DNA from: Pseudomonas fluorescens
GTDB taxonomy: Bacteria > Pseudomonadota > Gammaproteobacteria > Pseudomonadales > Pseudomonadaceae
Length of the DNA: 64,000 nt
Direction: 5' to 3'
Assembly: GCF_902497855.1 (NCBI RefSeq)
Contig: NZ_CABVHU010000005.1
Coordinates: 310,001-374,000 of the forward strand
A program made the position numbers and the translations under genes. The first letter of the stretch is position 1. Each line of letters begins with the position of its first letter. The notes beneath the pieces were generated by a model. That model saw nothing but the letters and a program-made list of their open reading frames with translations. It did no database searches and was not told the origin of the DNA. Positions 26,624-37,595 of this stretch are shown piece by piece.

Positions 26624-27772
26624 ATGCTGCGTCGCCGCATGTTGATCATGTTGGGTGTTGTTCTGCTGATCGTGCTGGTCCTGGCCGGTTACAAAGCCTT
26701 CTCCATCTACACGATGATCCAGGGCTTTTCCGCGCCGAAACCGCCGATCAGCGTCGCTGTGGCCACGGCCACCGAACAGCCGTGGCAAGCCCGCCTGCCC
26801 ACCGTTGGCACGCTCAAGGCGTTGCAAGGCGTGGACCTGAGCCTGGAGACCGACGGCACCGTCATCGATTTGCAGTTCGAGTCAGGACAGAAGGTCAAGG
26901 CCGGTCAACCACTCCTGCGACTCGACAGCGCCGTGGAAAGTGCTTTGCTGGAAACGGCTCTGGCCGACCTTGGGCTGGCCCAACTCGATTACGGTCGCGG
27001 TAGCCAACTGGTCGGCAGCCAGGCCATTTCCAAAGGCGAATTCGACCGACTTTCAGCGGTGCAGAAAAAGAGCAAGGCCACGGTCAATCAACTCAAGGCT
27101 GCACTCGGCAAAAAAAGCATCGTCGCGCCCTTCAGCGGGACCATCGGCATTCGTCAGGTGGACATCGGCGACTATCTCGCCAGCGGCACCATGATTGCCA
27201 CCCTGCAAGATCTCAGCAGCCTCTATGCAGACTTCTTCGTGCCCGAGCAATCGATACCGAAGATCGCCCTCGGCCAACCGGTGCAGATCATTGTCGCGGC
27301 CTACCCGACACAAACCTTCCCCGGCACCATCAGTGCGATCAACCCGAAAGTCGAGAACAGCACACGCAACGTTCTGGTCCGCGCCACCCTGGCCAACCCC
27401 GATGGCAAGCTGCTGCCAGGGATGTTCGCCAGCCTGCAGGTGATGCTGCCCGACCCTCGGCCGCGCATAGTCGTGCCGGAAGGTGCGATCACCTACACGC
27501 TGTACGGCAATTCGCTCTACGTCGTCGCGCAGAAAAAAGCCGAAGACGGCAGCCTCGAAAAAGACGACAAGGGCCAGCCGATCCTGATCGCTGAACGGCG
27601 TTTCATTGAAACCGGTGAGCGCCGTGACGGGCAGGTGATGATCATCAAGGGTGTGCAGAACGGCGAGAAAGTGGTCACGGCCGGCCAGATCAAACTGGAC
27701 AACGGCGCCCACATTGCCATCAGCGACGACAAGACTTTAGCCGAGAAGAACAGTCCGCCGCGCGTAGACTGA
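26624..27772 (+). CDS. mexV: RND efflux periplasmic adaptor (MexV-like)
   Basis: 382 aa. An N-terminal membrane helix (MLIMLGVVLLIVLVLAGY) anchors it. It is followed by a barrel-sandwich hybrid split around a short hairpin (LQFESGQKVKAGQPLLRLD and KKSIVAPFSGTIGIRQVDIGDYL) and a beta-barrel domain. It links the inner-membrane pump to an outer-membrane channel. AAGGAAGTGG precedes the ATG. The pump gene starts 13 bases downstream; no outer-membrane factor gene follows, as in PAO1 mexVW, which uses OprM. Confidence 0.85.
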   Translation: MLRRRMLIMLGVVLLIVLVLAGYKAFSIYTMIQGFSAPKPPISVAVATATEQPWQARLPTVGTLKALQGVDLSLETDGTVIDLQFESGQKVKAGQPLLRLDSAVESALLETALADLGLAQLDYGRGSQLVGSQAISKGEFDRLSAVQKKSKATVNQLKAALGKKSIVAPFSGTIGIRQVDIGDYLASGTMIATLQDLSSLYADFFVPEQSIPKIALGQPVQIIVAAYPTQTFPGTISAINPKVENSTRNVLVRATLANPDGKLLPGMFASLQVMLPDPRPRIVVPEGAITYTLYGNSLYVVAQKKAEDGSLEKDDKGQPILIAERRFIETGERRDGQVMIIKGVQNGEKVVTAGQIKLDNGAHIAISDDKTLAEKNSPPRVD

Positions 27773-27785
27773 TCAAGGAAACCCC

Positions 27786-30700
27786 ATGGCGTTTACCGAC
27801 CCGTTCATCCGCCGCCCGGTGCTCGCCACCGTGGTCAGCCTGTTGATTGTGCTGCTGGGCTTCCAGGCCTGGAGCAAGCTGCCGCTGCGCCAATACCCGC
27901 AAATGGAAAATGCCCTGATCACGGTGACCACCGCTTACCCCGGAGCCAACGCCGAAACGATCCAGGGCTACATCACCCAACCGATGCAGCAGAGCCTGGC
28001 AAGCGCCGAAGGTATCGACTACATGACTTCGGTCAGTCGCCAGAATTTCTCTGTGATCTCGATCTACGCGCGCATCGGCGCCAACAGCGACCGCTTGTTC
28101 ACCGAGCTGCTGGCCAAGGCCAACGAGGTGAAAAACCAGTTGCCACAGGACGCCGAAGACCCGGTACTGAGCAAGGAGGCCGCCGACGCCTCGGCGCTGA
28201 TGTACATCAGCTTCTTCAGCAAGGAGTTGAGCAATCCGCAGATTACCGACTATCTGTCACGGGTCATCCAGCCAAAACTGGCAACCCTGCCGGGCATGGC
28301 CGAAGCCGAAATTCTCGGCAACCAGGTGTTCGCCATGCGCCTGTGGCTGGACCCGGTGAAGCTCGCCGGCTTCGGCCTGAGCGCCAGCGATGTGACTGAT
28401 GCGGTGCGCAAGTACAACTTCCTGTCAGCCGCTGGCGAAGTGAAAGGCGAGTACGTGGTCACCAGCATCAATGCCAATACCGAGCTCAAATCTGCCGAAG
28501 CGTTTGCCGCAATTGCGCTCAAGGTCGACGGCGACAGTCGGGTGCTGCTCGGCGATGTTGCGCGAGTTGAAATGGGCGCGGAAAACTACGACTCCGTCAG
28601 CTCCTTCGGCGGCACGCCCTCGGTGTACATCGGCATCAAGGCCACCCCCGGCGCCAACCCGCTGGATGTGATCAGGGAAGTGCGCAAGATCATGCCGGAC
28701 CTGGAAGCGCAGCTACCGCCGAACCTCAAGGGCGAAATCGCCTACGACGCCACGCTGTTCATCCAGGCCTCGATCGACGAAGTGGTGAAAACCCTGTTCG
28801 AAGCGGTGCTGATTGTGATCGTGGTCGTATTCCTGTTCCTCGGTGCGCTGCGCTCGGTGGTGATTCCGGTGGTCACCATTCCGCTGTCGATGATCGGCGT
28901 GATGTTCTTCATGCAGATGATGGGGTACTCGATCAACCTGCTGACCCTGCTGGCAATGGTGTTGGCTATCGGCCTGGTGGTGGACGACGCGATCGTGGTG
29001 GTGGAAAACATTCACCGACACATCGAAGAAGGCAAGACACCACTGGATGCCGCCATCGAAGGCGCGCGGGAAATCGCCATGCCGGTGGTCTCGATGACCA
29101 TCACCCTGGCCGCGGTCTATGCCCCGATCGGCTTCCTGACCGGGCTCACCGGGGCGCTGTTCAAGGAGTTCGCCCTGACCCTGGCCGGGGCGGTGGTGAT
29201 TTCCGGCGTCGTCGCCCTGACCCTGTCGCCGATGATGTGCGCCTTCTTGCTGCGCCACGATGAAAACCCCAGCGGCCTGGCCCACCGCCTGGACCTGATT
29301 TTCGAAGGACTCAAGCGCCGTTACCAGCGCATGCTGCACGGCACGCTCAACACCCGGCCGGTGGTGCTGGTGTTCGCGGTGATCGTGCTGTGCCTGATTC
29401 CGGTATTGCTCAAGTTCACCAAGTCGGAATTGGCCCCGGATGAGGACCAGGGCATCATTTTCATGATGGCCAACGCCCCGCAAACGGCCAACCTCGACTA
29501 TCTGAGCGCTTACACGGATGAATTCATCGACATCTTCAAGGCGTTTCCCGAGTACTACTCCTCGTTCCAGATCAATGGTTTCAACGGTGTGCAATCGGGA
29601 ATCGGCGGCTTCCTGCTCAAACCCTGGAACGAACGCAGCCGTACACAGATGGAAATCCTGCCCGAGGTCCAGAGCAAACTGGAGAGCATTTCCGGGTTGC
29701 AGATCTTCGGCTTCAACCTGCCCTCCCTGCCCGGTACCGGTGAGGGGTTGCCGTTTCAGTTCGTGATCAACTCCGCCAACGACTACGAGTCGCTGCTGCA
29801 AGTGACCGACCGGGTGAAAAAGAGGGCGATGGAATCCGGCAAGTTCGCTTTCGTCGACCTCGACCTGGCGTTCGACAAGCCTGAAGTGGTGGTGGATATC
29901 GATCGCGCCAAGGCCGCGCAGATGGGCGTGTCCATGCAGGATCTGGGCGGCACCCTGGCGACCCTGCTCGGTGAAGCGGAGATCAACCGGTTCACCATCG
30001 AAGGACGCAGCTACAAAGTCATCGCGCAAGTCGAGCGGCCTTTCCGGGACAACCCCGACTGGCTGAACAACTACTACGTGAGGAATACCCAAGGTGAACT
30101 GCTGGCCCTGTCGACCCTGATCACCGTGACCGACCGGGCGCGTCCACGGCAACTGAACCAGTTCCAGCAACTCAACTCGGCGATTCTTTCCGGGGTCCCG
30201 CTGGTCAGCATGGGCGAAGCCATCGACACCGTCCGCCAGATCGCCCAGGAAGAGGCACCGGTGGGTTATGCCTTCGACTACGCCGGCGCATCCCGGCAAT
30301 ACGTCCAGGAAGGCAGTGCCTTGTGGGTCACCTTCGCCCTGGCGCTGGCGATCATTTTCCTGGTACTGGCCGCCCAGTTCGAAAGCTTCCGCGATCCGCT
30401 GGTGATTCTGGTCACCGTGCCGCTGTCGATCTGCGGCGCGTTGATTCCGTTGTTCCTGGGCTGGTCGAGCATGAACATCTACACCCAGGTCGGCCTGGTG
30501 ACATTGATCGGGTTGATCAGCAAACACGGGATCCTGATCGTCGAATTTGCCAACCAGTTACGCAAGGACAAAGGCCTGACGGCACGCGAGGCCGTGGAGG
30601 AAGCTGCGGCCATTCGACTGCGTCCTGTATTGATGACGACTGCAGCCATGGTGTTCGGCATGGTGCCGTTGATCATTGCCACCGGTGCGGGCGCTGTCAG

Positions 30701-30824
30701 CCGGTTCGACATCGGCACGGTGATCGCTACGGGGATGTCGATCGGCACACTGTTCACGCTGTTTGTGTTGCCGTGCGTGTACACATTGCTGGCAAAACCC
30801 GACAAACCTGAAGAACACCCGTAA
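27786..30824 (+). CDS. mexW: RND multidrug efflux pump (MexW-like, HAE1)
   Basis: 1012 aa, normal length for an RND pump. It starts with FIRRPVLATVVSLLIVLLGF, has the proton-relay Asp pair in AIGLVVDDAIVVVENIHRH (helix 4), and the C-terminal FVLPCVYTLLAKP. Twelve transmembrane helices with two large periplasmic loops are evident. It should expel several drug classes with proton import. Symbol by synteny with the PAO1 order (imelysin genes, mexVW, inaA, colRS, groE). Confidence 0.86.
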   Translation: MAFTDPFIRRPVLATVVSLLIVLLGFQAWSKLPLRQYPQMENALITVTTAYPGANAETIQGYITQPMQQSLASAEGIDYMTSVSRQNFSVISIYARIGANSDRLFTELLAKANEVKNQLPQDAEDPVLSKEAADASALMYISFFSKELSNPQITDYLSRVIQPKLATLPGMAEAEILGNQVFAMRLWLDPVKLAGFGLSASDVTDAVRKYNFLSAAGEVKGEYVVTSINANTELKSAEAFAAIALKVDGDSRVLLGDVARVEMGAENYDSVSSFGGTPSVYIGIKATPGANPLDVIREVRKIMPDLEAQLPPNLKGEIAYDATLFIQASIDEVVKTLFEAVLIVIVVVFLFLGALRSVVIPVVTIPLSMIGVMFFMQMMGYSINLLTLLAMVLAIGLVVDDAIVVVENIHRHIEEGKTPLDAAIEGAREIAMPVVSMTITLAAVYAPIGFLTGLTGALFKEFALTLAGAVVISGVVALTLSPMMCAFLLRHDENPSGLAHRLDLIFEGLKRRYQRMLHGTLNTRPVVLVFAVIVLCLIPVLLKFTKSELAPDEDQGIIFMMANAPQTANLDYLSAYTDEFIDIFKAFPEYYSSFQINGFNGVQSGIGGFLLKPWNERSRTQMEILPEVQSKLESISGLQIFGFNLPSLPGTGEGLPFQFVINSANDYESLLQVTDRVKKRAMESGKFAFVDLDLAFDKPEVVVDIDRAKAAQMGVSMQDLGGTLATLLGEAEINRFTIEGRSYKVIAQVERPFRDNPDWLNNYYVRNTQGELLALSTLITVTDRARPRQLNQFQQLNSAILSGVPLVSMGEAIDTVRQIAQEEAPVGYAFDYAGASRQYVQEGSALWVTFALALAIIFLVLAAQFESFRDPLVILVTVPLSICGALIPLFLGWSSMNIYTQVGLVTLIGLISKHGILIVEFANQLRKDKGLTAREAVEEAAAIRLRPVLMTTAAMVFGMVPLIIATGAGAVSRFDIGTVIATGMSIGTLFTLFVLPCVYTLLAKPDKPEEHP

Positions 30825-30828
30825 CCTC

Positions 30829-30945
30829 CTGTAGGAGCGAGCTTGCTCCGGGCGGCGTTCCGACGATGGATTCCAGAACACCGCGTGTTATCCAGCAAAC
30901 ACGCGTTATCGTTGGCGACCATCGCGAGCAAGCTCGCTCCTACAG
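30829..30945. repeat. REP doublet after mexW
   Basis: CTGTAGGAGCGAGCTTGCTC at the left and CGAGCAAGCTCGCTCCTACAGG at the right are inverted copies, separated by a spacer similar to those at 17913-17963 and 41720-41770. Confidence 0.86.
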
Positions 30946-30977
30946 GGGGTGGTGCAAGTCTTGAGACACGGGAATAT

Positions 30978-31005
30978 AAAAGGCCTCGCAACTGCGAGGC
31001 CTTTT
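30978..31005. terminator. Bidirectional terminator between mexW and the small membrane gene
   Basis: AAAAGGCCTCGC and GCGAGGCCTTTT form a 12-pair stem with a four-base loop. It lies between converging genes and has A and T runs on the two sides. Confidence 0.9.
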
Positions 31006-31023
31006 ATTTGGGCTTCAATCGGT

Positions 31024-31251
31024 TCAACTCTTTGGCCTCAGTCCTTGAGAAAGTCCGAACATGAACAGCAACAAATCATGATCGGGTTGGGTGACCACGG
31101 TTGCCTTGGCAACCCGTGGTAATGGACAACGCGCATCCGCGTTCAACGAACTGAGGACGCGCGGGCGAGGCTGCTCCCAGACAGCCAGCGCCAGTGAGGC
31201 AACTGCCAAGGCTCCTACCAAAAACAAACCTCGTGCAATTTCGAGTTTCAT
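31024..31251 (-). CDS. Small single-pass membrane protein downstream of inaA
   Basis: 75 aa. MKLEIARGLFLVGALAVASL is a membrane anchor or signal, followed by a short Pro/Arg-rich soluble part. Its start is two bases past the inaA stop, so it is the last gene of the methyltransferase-inaA set. I do not recognise the family. Given its neighbours, an envelope-maintenance role is possible. Confidence 0.55.
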   Translation of the reverse strand: MKLEIARGLFLVGALAVASLALAVWEQPRPRVLSSLNADARCPLPRVAKATVVTQPDHDLLLFMFGLSQGLRPKS

Positions 31252-31253
31252 TG

Positions 31254-31967
31254 CTATAAACCCTTGATAGCGCTGCCAAACGCCTTCTCATAAAAGTAGA
31301 TGAGTTTTTGCCAGTCCGTCGTGCTGAACGACGAGTGGCGGCGCAATTGCTTCATGTCATGGGCCGCCGCGCGACGGGCGGTCAACCGCTGCCGGCACTT
31401 CTCCAGGTCGATCAACGCCACCTCGACGCTGGCCGCTTCACCCTCACCGGTAACACGCACGAAGACGTGTTTAATGTAGAGGCAGCTGTGCTGCCAACGC
31501 GCCCTGTGCATACGGGCCAGATTGTCCGCCAGGTCCTTGAGCACGCGATCATGCACCGCTTCACCGAGACGCTCGCGGCCGCCGCCGGCATACCAATGTT
31601 CGAGTTCCTCAAAGCCGTCCAGCGACTGGGTCACCAGCAGGGCACGCCATTTGTGCACGGGATCGCGCTGCGCGCCGCAGAAAACAATGTCCGGAACGCG
31701 CACGTCGATCTGTCTCAGACCGACGAGCGCATCACGTTCGCGCAATACCGTCGGCCGACCGAACGGATGCAGCAAGCTGCGATAGAGATGCCCGGTCTGT
31801 CGTTTAGTGTAGAGCAGCTTTCCATCGCTACCCCGAACGCGCTGCACACCACTTTCGCCTCCGCGCCGGACGTTGGGCTCCTCTACCCATTCGCCGCGCA
31901 GATTCCAGAAGTAGTCGAAGCGCTCCCGGGGAGCGATGTCCGATCCTGCTGCACATTGCACTGCCAT
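31254..31967 (-). CDS. inaA: InaA-family lipopolysaccharide kinase-like protein
   Basis: 237 aa. It has a protein-kinase-like fold signature: a nucleotide-binding Lys region (GKLLYTKRQTGHLYRS), catalytic-loop-like MHRARWQHSCLYIKHVFV, and VALIDLEKCRQRL in place of the DFG aspartate motif. Relatives (WaaP/InaA) act on LPS core heptose or related envelope targets. It is coupled to the preceding methyltransferase gene and lies beside colRS. In P. putida the matching genes are reported ColR targets. Confidence 0.82.
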   Translation of the reverse strand: MAVQCAAGSDIAPRERFDYFWNLRGEWVEEPNVRRGGESGVQRVRGSDGKLLYTKRQTGHLYRSLLHPFGRPTVLRERDALVGLRQIDVRVPDIVFCGAQRDPVHKWRALLVTQSLDGFEELEHWYAGGGRERLGEAVHDRVLKDLADNLARMHRARWQHSCLYIKHVFVRVTGEGEAASVEVALIDLEKCRQRLTARRAAAHDMKQLRRHSSFSTTDWQKLIYFYEKAFGSAIKGL

Positions 31968-31970
31968 CTG

Positions 31971-32642
31971 TTACCTCTTGCGTAATACGTACACTCGCCA
32001 CATGGCATAGAGCGGTAAGAAATCCAGGCGTTGCTGGATACGGAAACCCGCCTGCTCGAACTCCTTTTCGACCGTAGCAGCCGGTAACACAAAACGATTT
32101 TGGTAACTGACCTGCCCACGGGTTCCTTCAAGCCGCTTGCGCTTCCAGGCTTTGAAGTTGCCGTCCACCCACAATGAAAGAATCACGCTGTCACGGGTGA
32201 CGCGCTCGAACTCACGCAAAATGGCCAATCGATGTTCGGCTTCACCGATGTGGTGGAGTAAACGCATGCAGAAAATGCTGTCGACGGCGTTATCGGGCAA
32301 GGTGATGTCGAAAGCAGAAGTGTGCAAGGGTTGTACCCGTTTCACCACGTCGGCAGGTTGCGCCTGCAGGGCAATCTTGATCATCGACTCGGAGTTGTCG
32401 GCTCCGATGATGGCGCGATTGGCTTTTTCCGCCAGCAATGGCCAGAAACGCCCCGCGCCACAGGGTAAATCGAGGACCAGCCCCGGCTCCCCAACCAGTT
32501 TGAGCGCCTGTCGCGCCAATTGCTCGTCACGCCAGTGCGACAGGCGGCGAGCGGGGCCGGCCTGATGCTTGCGCAAGTATTCTTTAGCGTGTTGATCGTC
32601 GTACTTTTCGGAAAAATCGAGTTTTATCGGGCCGTCCATCAT
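31971..32642 (-). CDS. Class I SAM-dependent methyltransferase
   Basis: 223 aa. The SAM-binding motif I is LVLDLPCGAGRFWPLL (about residues 55-70), with the acidic motif II in IIGADNSESMIKIA and motif IV in DSIFCMRLLHHIGE. It transfers a methyl group to an unknown acceptor, possibly an LPS or lipid component by linkage to inaA. GGAGA precedes the twin ATG starts (32642/32639). A ColR-like box lies 67 bases upstream. Confidence 0.82.
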   Translation of the reverse strand: MMDGPIKLDFSEKYDDQHAKEYLRKHQAGPARRLSHWRDEQLARQALKLVGEPGLVLDLPCGAGRFWPLLAEKANRAIIGADNSESMIKIALQAQPADVVKRVQPLHTSAFDITLPDNAVDSIFCMRLLHHIGEAEHRLAILREFERVTRDSVILSLWVDGNFKAWKRKRLEGTRGQVSYQNRFVLPAATVEKEFEQAGFRIQQRLDFLPLYAMWRVYVLRKR

Positions 32643-32708
32643 CAGGTCTCCAGAACATCTGATGGACCCACGATAGGTAGCGCCGTGTCGGCGTCAGGTC
32701 ATGCCTTT

Positions 32709-32723
32709 GTGAAAAAATTGTCA
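32709..32723 (-). promoter_or_regulatory. Candidate ColR box upstream of methyltransferase-inaA set
   Basis: On the minus strand this reads TGACAATTTTTTCAC. It shares TGAC-N3-TTTTTCAC with a second site at 34869-34883 upstream of the PAP2 gene, and resembles the ColR motif reported for P. putida as I remember it. Confidence 0.5.
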
Positions 32724-32796
32724 TGTAAAACGTCAAATTATTTCGAGGTTTTACAGGAAGACAGTGATAGCTCTGGGCCACCAAGGAAAGGCTTGA

Positions 32797-34077
32797 TCAC
32801 GCGGCGCCCTGGCTCAACTCCACCTGAAAGCGGCAGCCGTTGGGTTCCATGTTCGTCAGACTGACGTTCCAGCCCTGGTTTTCGCAAATCCGCTGCACCA
32901 GCGACAGCCCCAGTCCCAGGCCCTCGCCGCGCTTCTCGTTGCCCCGCACGAATGGCTCGAACATCGCTTCGCGTTTTTCCTCGGGAATGCCGACGCCACT
33001 GTCCTCGACCACGAAACCGGTGGTTGTCAGGGTCAAGCGGATGAACCCCTGTTCGGTGTAATGCAGGGCGTTACGCAGCAGGTTGCCCATGACGGCGTAC
33101 AGAAGGGTGGCGTTGTAACGGGTGGTTGCCGGCTCCCCCGCGTCGAAGATCAGGCTCAGCCCCTTGGCCTCGATCGGCTCGCGCCAGAGATGGAGCAGCC
33201 CGTCGGCCACCTGGCCCAGGGTTTGTTGCGGTGCGATGCTGGCGTCGTCACGTTGCGCGCGCGCCAGCATCAGGAAGGTTTGTACCAGCTCACGCATCTC
33301 TTCGCAGGCGCGGGCGATGCGCTCGACCTGGGCACGCCCGCGCTGATCGAGACCGGGATTTTCCAGCAACAACTCACAGGAACTGGCCAGCACCATCAAC
33401 GGTGTGCGCAGTTCATGGCTGACGTCACTGGTGAACAAACGCTCGCGGGACAACGCCTGGCGCAAGCGCCCCAAGGTCGCGTCGAAGGCGACGGCCAGCT
33501 CCCCGACTTCATCGGCGGCGTAGTCCGGTGCCAGCGGCGGTGCCAGACCCAACAGTTGGTCGCGGTGACGGACCTGACGAGCCAGCCGCACCACCGGCGC
33601 CATGACCTTGCGTGCCAGTAGCCAGCCGAGAAACACCGCCAACGCCAGGCTCAGCACGAAACCCACCAGGACCACGGCAAACAGCACCCGCTCGCGCTCC
33701 TCGAAATCGCTCTGGTCCTGCATCAGCACGTAACGCCGGCCGTCGACGACTTCGACCATCGCGTGGTACGACAGCTGCTCGCGAAACACTTCGTGAAAAC
33801 CAGGGTCCAGGTGGCGCAAATCCTTGGGCAATTCGAAGTCGCCCGGCCCACCACTGAAATAGAACAGCTGGTCCGGCTCCGGGCGATGGCTCCAGTCCGA
33901 CACACTGTCCATCAGCAGCAGGCGTTGCAGATCGCCGCCCAGGCCTGCCGAAATCAGTTTCTCTTCCACCAGGTGCACGGTCGCCACAATACCCATGGCG
34001 AAGGCCCCTGCCACCAATGCGCTCATCAACGCAAAGGCGATGATGATCCGTTGCGCAAGGCTCTGTCTAAACTCCAT
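32797..34077 (-). CDS. colS: Two-component sensor kinase ColS
   Basis: 426 aa. Two transmembrane helices (about residues 10-35 and 135-160) flank a periplasmic sensor loop rich in acidic residues. A HAMP segment follows, then the phosphoacceptor His in SDVSHELRTPLMVLASS, and the ATPase boxes NLLRNALHYTEQG, VEDSGVGIP and GEGLGLGLSLV. The ATG at 34077 overlaps the colR stop by 11 bases. ColRS senses excess zinc and iron in P. putida and adjusts membrane and LPS functions. Confidence 0.9.
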   Translation of the reverse strand: MEFRQSLAQRIIIAFALMSALVAGAFAMGIVATVHLVEEKLISAGLGGDLQRLLLMDSVSDWSHRPEPDQLFYFSGGPGDFELPKDLRHLDPGFHEVFREQLSYHAMVEVVDGRRYVLMQDQSDFEERERVLFAVVLVGFVLSLALAVFLGWLLARKVMAPVVRLARQVRHRDQLLGLAPPLAPDYAADEVGELAVAFDATLGRLRQALSRERLFTSDVSHELRTPLMVLASSCELLLENPGLDQRGRAQVERIARACEEMRELVQTFLMLARAQRDDASIAPQQTLGQVADGLLHLWREPIEAKGLSLIFDAGEPATTRYNATLLYAVMGNLLRNALHYTEQGFIRLTLTTTGFVVEDSGVGIPEEKREAMFEPFVRGNEKRGEGLGLGLSLVQRICENQGWNVSLTNMEPNGCRFQVELSQGAA

Positions 34078-34750
34078 CACGGCCCTCGGCCAAGCGATAG
34101 CCCACACCGTGCACGGTTTGCAGCAAGGGCTTGGCGAACGGCTTGTCGATCACCTGGCGCAATTGGTGGACGTGACTGCGCAGGCTGTCGCTGTCCGGGC
34201 AGTCGTCGCCCCACAGCGCCTCTTCGAGAATTTCCCTGCGCAGGACGTGAGGGCTTTTCTGCATCAACACGGCCAGCAACTTCAGGCCTACCGGATTGAG
34301 TTTCAGCAGCCGCCCTTCGCGAGTGACTTCCAGGGTATCGAGGTCGTAGCTCAGATCGCCGACTTGCAGGGTGCGGCGACCGCCCCCCTGGGCTCGGCGC
34401 ATGACCGCTTCGATGCGCGCCGCCAGTTCAGACAGGGCAAAGGGTTTGATCAGGTAATCGTCGGCACCGGACTTGAAGCCTTGCAGGCGGTCGTCCAGTT
34501 GATCGCGCGCAGTGAGCATGATCACCGGTGTATCGCGGCGGGCGTCTTCGCGAAGGCGCTTGCACAGGGTGTAACCGTCGATGCCGGGCAACATGATGTC
34601 GAGCACGATCAAGTCGTAATGCTCGGTGGCCGCCAGGTGCAGCCCCGACAATCCGTCCTGCGCGCAATCCACGGTATAACCCTTGAGCCCCAGGTAATCG
34701 GCCAGATTGGCCAGGATATCGCGGTTGTCTTCAACCAATAGAATTCTCAT
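34067..34750 (-). CDS. colR: Response regulator ColR (OmpR family)
   Basis: 227 aa. The receiver domain has the acidic pair in LVEDNRDI, the phosphorylation Asp in LIVLDIMLPGIDGYT and the Lys in DDYLIKPFALSEL. The C-terminal winged helix (EEALWGDDCPDSDSLRSHVHQLRQ) is OmpR-like. Partner of the overlapping colS. Likely targets in this window are the flanking methyltransferase-inaA set and the divergent PAP2 gene. Confidence 0.92.
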   Translation of the reverse strand: MRILLVEDNRDILANLADYLGLKGYTVDCAQDGLSGLHLAATEHYDLIVLDIMLPGIDGYTLCKRLREDARRDTPVIMLTARDQLDDRLQGFKSGADDYLIKPFALSELAARIEAVMRRAQGGGRRTLQVGDLSYDLDTLEVTREGRLLKLNPVGLKLLAVLMQKSPHVLRREILEEALWGDDCPDSDSLRSHVHQLRQVIDKPFAKPLLQTVHGVGYRLAEGRDGV

Positions 34751-34868
34751 GGGAACCTCCTGCGTACACAGTAACGGCCGTCTTGGCCCGCGCAGCTTAA
34801 GGCCAAGCGGGGCTCAGGGCCAGAACTGCGTGCAGGTGTAAATCCAGGCCGTCGCCCTGTTGCGGCCT

Positions 34869-34883
34869 TGACGAGTTTTTCAC
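34869..34883 (+). promoter_or_regulatory. Candidate ColR box upstream of PAP2 phosphatase gene
   Basis: TGACGAGTTTTTCAC, matching TGAC-N3-TTTTTCAC at the minus-strand site 32709-32723. It lies 86 bases before the PAP2 start, in the spacer divergent from colR. Confidence 0.5.
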
Positions 34884-34968
34884 TGTCGGTTCACAGGCTG
34901 GCGACAGGACGGCGCCCAGACTGTGCGCGGCTGCACGCTTCAGTTCATCAACCGACCAAGGACCTGTC

Positions 34969-35712
34969 ATGGTGTCGACCCCTGTTCGCTGCGCCTCGCG
35001 CGCTCTCAATCCCTGGCTGTGCCTGGGTGTTCCCGCTGTCGCGGCGATCATTCTGCTGCTGCTTGAACTGACGTCCCTGGACATGGACCTGGCCCAACTG
35101 TTCTATGACCCGGTCGCGGGGGATTTCATCGGGCGCCATAGTTACTTCCTCGAAAACATTCTGCATGACCGGGCCAAGCAAGTGGTCATTGCGTTCTCGG
35201 TGTTGGCCATTCTGGGTTTCATCGGCGCTTTTTTCATGGACCGGCTCAAGCCGATCAAACGGGAATTGGGCTGCCTGGTGCTGTCCCTGGCGCTGGCCAC
35301 CTCCTTTGTCACGCCGGTCAAGGCGCTGACCGCGGTGCAATGCCCGTGGAGTCTTGAACAATTTGGCGGTCATGAAACCTACAGCGAGCTGCTCAGCCCA
35401 CGCCCGCCAACCGACAAACCCGGCCGTTGCTGGCCCGGTGGCCATGCGGCGACTGGTTTCACCCTGTTTGCGTTGTTCTTCGTGCTGCGTGACCGTCGCC
35501 CGCGTCTGGCGCGCACGGCGTTTGTCTTTGCCTTTGCGCTAGGCTCAGTGTTTTCCATCGGCCGGATGATCCAGGGTGCTCACTTCTTTTCACACAACGT
35601 GTGGACGGCGATTTTTTGCTGGTTGATTTGCCTGGGGTCGTACTACTACATCCTGTATCGCCCGGCGGTGAAGGTTGAGCACGTGGGCAAGGCAAAGCCG
35701 GTCAGCGCCTGA
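34969..35712 (+). CDS. PAP2-family membrane phosphatase
   Basis: 247 aa with several hydrophobic helices. The three phosphatase motifs are present: the basic segment near FVTPVKALTAVQCPW, PGGHAATGFTLF, and GRMIQGAHFFSHNVW with the catalytic His. Relatives dephosphorylate lipid A, undecaprenyl pyrophosphate or phosphatidyl phosphates at the periplasmic face. Divergent from colR with a ColR-like box upstream, so it probably belongs to the ColR regulon. Confidence 0.84.
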   Translation: MVSTPVRCASRALNPWLCLGVPAVAAIILLLLELTSLDMDLAQLFYDPVAGDFIGRHSYFLENILHDRAKQVVIAFSVLAILGFIGAFFMDRLKPIKRELGCLVLSLALATSFVTPVKALTAVQCPWSLEQFGGHETYSELLSPRPPTDKPGRCWPGGHAATGFTLFALFFVLRDRRPRLARTAFVFAFALGSVFSIGRMIQGAHFFSHNVWTAIFCWLICLGSYYYILYRPAVKVEHVGKAKPVSA

Positions 35713-35726
35713 ACACCGATAAATAA

Positions 35727-35816
35727 TGTGGGAGCGAGCCTGCTCGCGAAGAGGCCATAACATTCAGCATTTCTGTCGACTGCTACACCGCTTTCGCGAG
35801 CAGGCTCGCTCCCACA
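35727..35816. repeat. REP doublet after PAP2 gene
   Basis: TGTGGGAGCGAGCCTGCTCGCG at the left and CGCGAGCAGGCTCGCTCCCACA at the right are exact inverted copies around a 46-base spacer. Confidence 0.9.
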
Positions 35817-35850
35817 ATGAACTGATGTGACGTTCAAAACTCCGGGCAAT

Positions 35851-35885
35851 AAAAAACCCCGCCTGCTTTCGCAGGCGGGGTTTTT
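35851..35885. terminator. Bidirectional terminator between PAP2 gene and groEL
   Basis: CCCCGCCTGC and GCAGGCGGGG form a ten-pair stem with a TTTC loop, flanked by A6 and T5. It serves the converging transcripts. Confidence 0.93.
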
Positions 35886-35902
35886 ATAGGGGTAAGGCTG
35901 GC

Positions 35903-37558
<1,656 letters not shown>

Positions 37559-37595
37559 TTAAATACTTTGTAGTAGCGGGAAAATGAGCGGGGAA

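Noticed and set aside
27053..30527. Long minus-strand open frames opposite mexV and mexW
   Set aside because: They are shadows of strongly conserved RND genes and have no recognisable protein features.
31308..31985. 225-codon plus-strand frame opposite inaA
   Set aside because: It is antisense to a recognisable kinase-like gene with no motif of its own.
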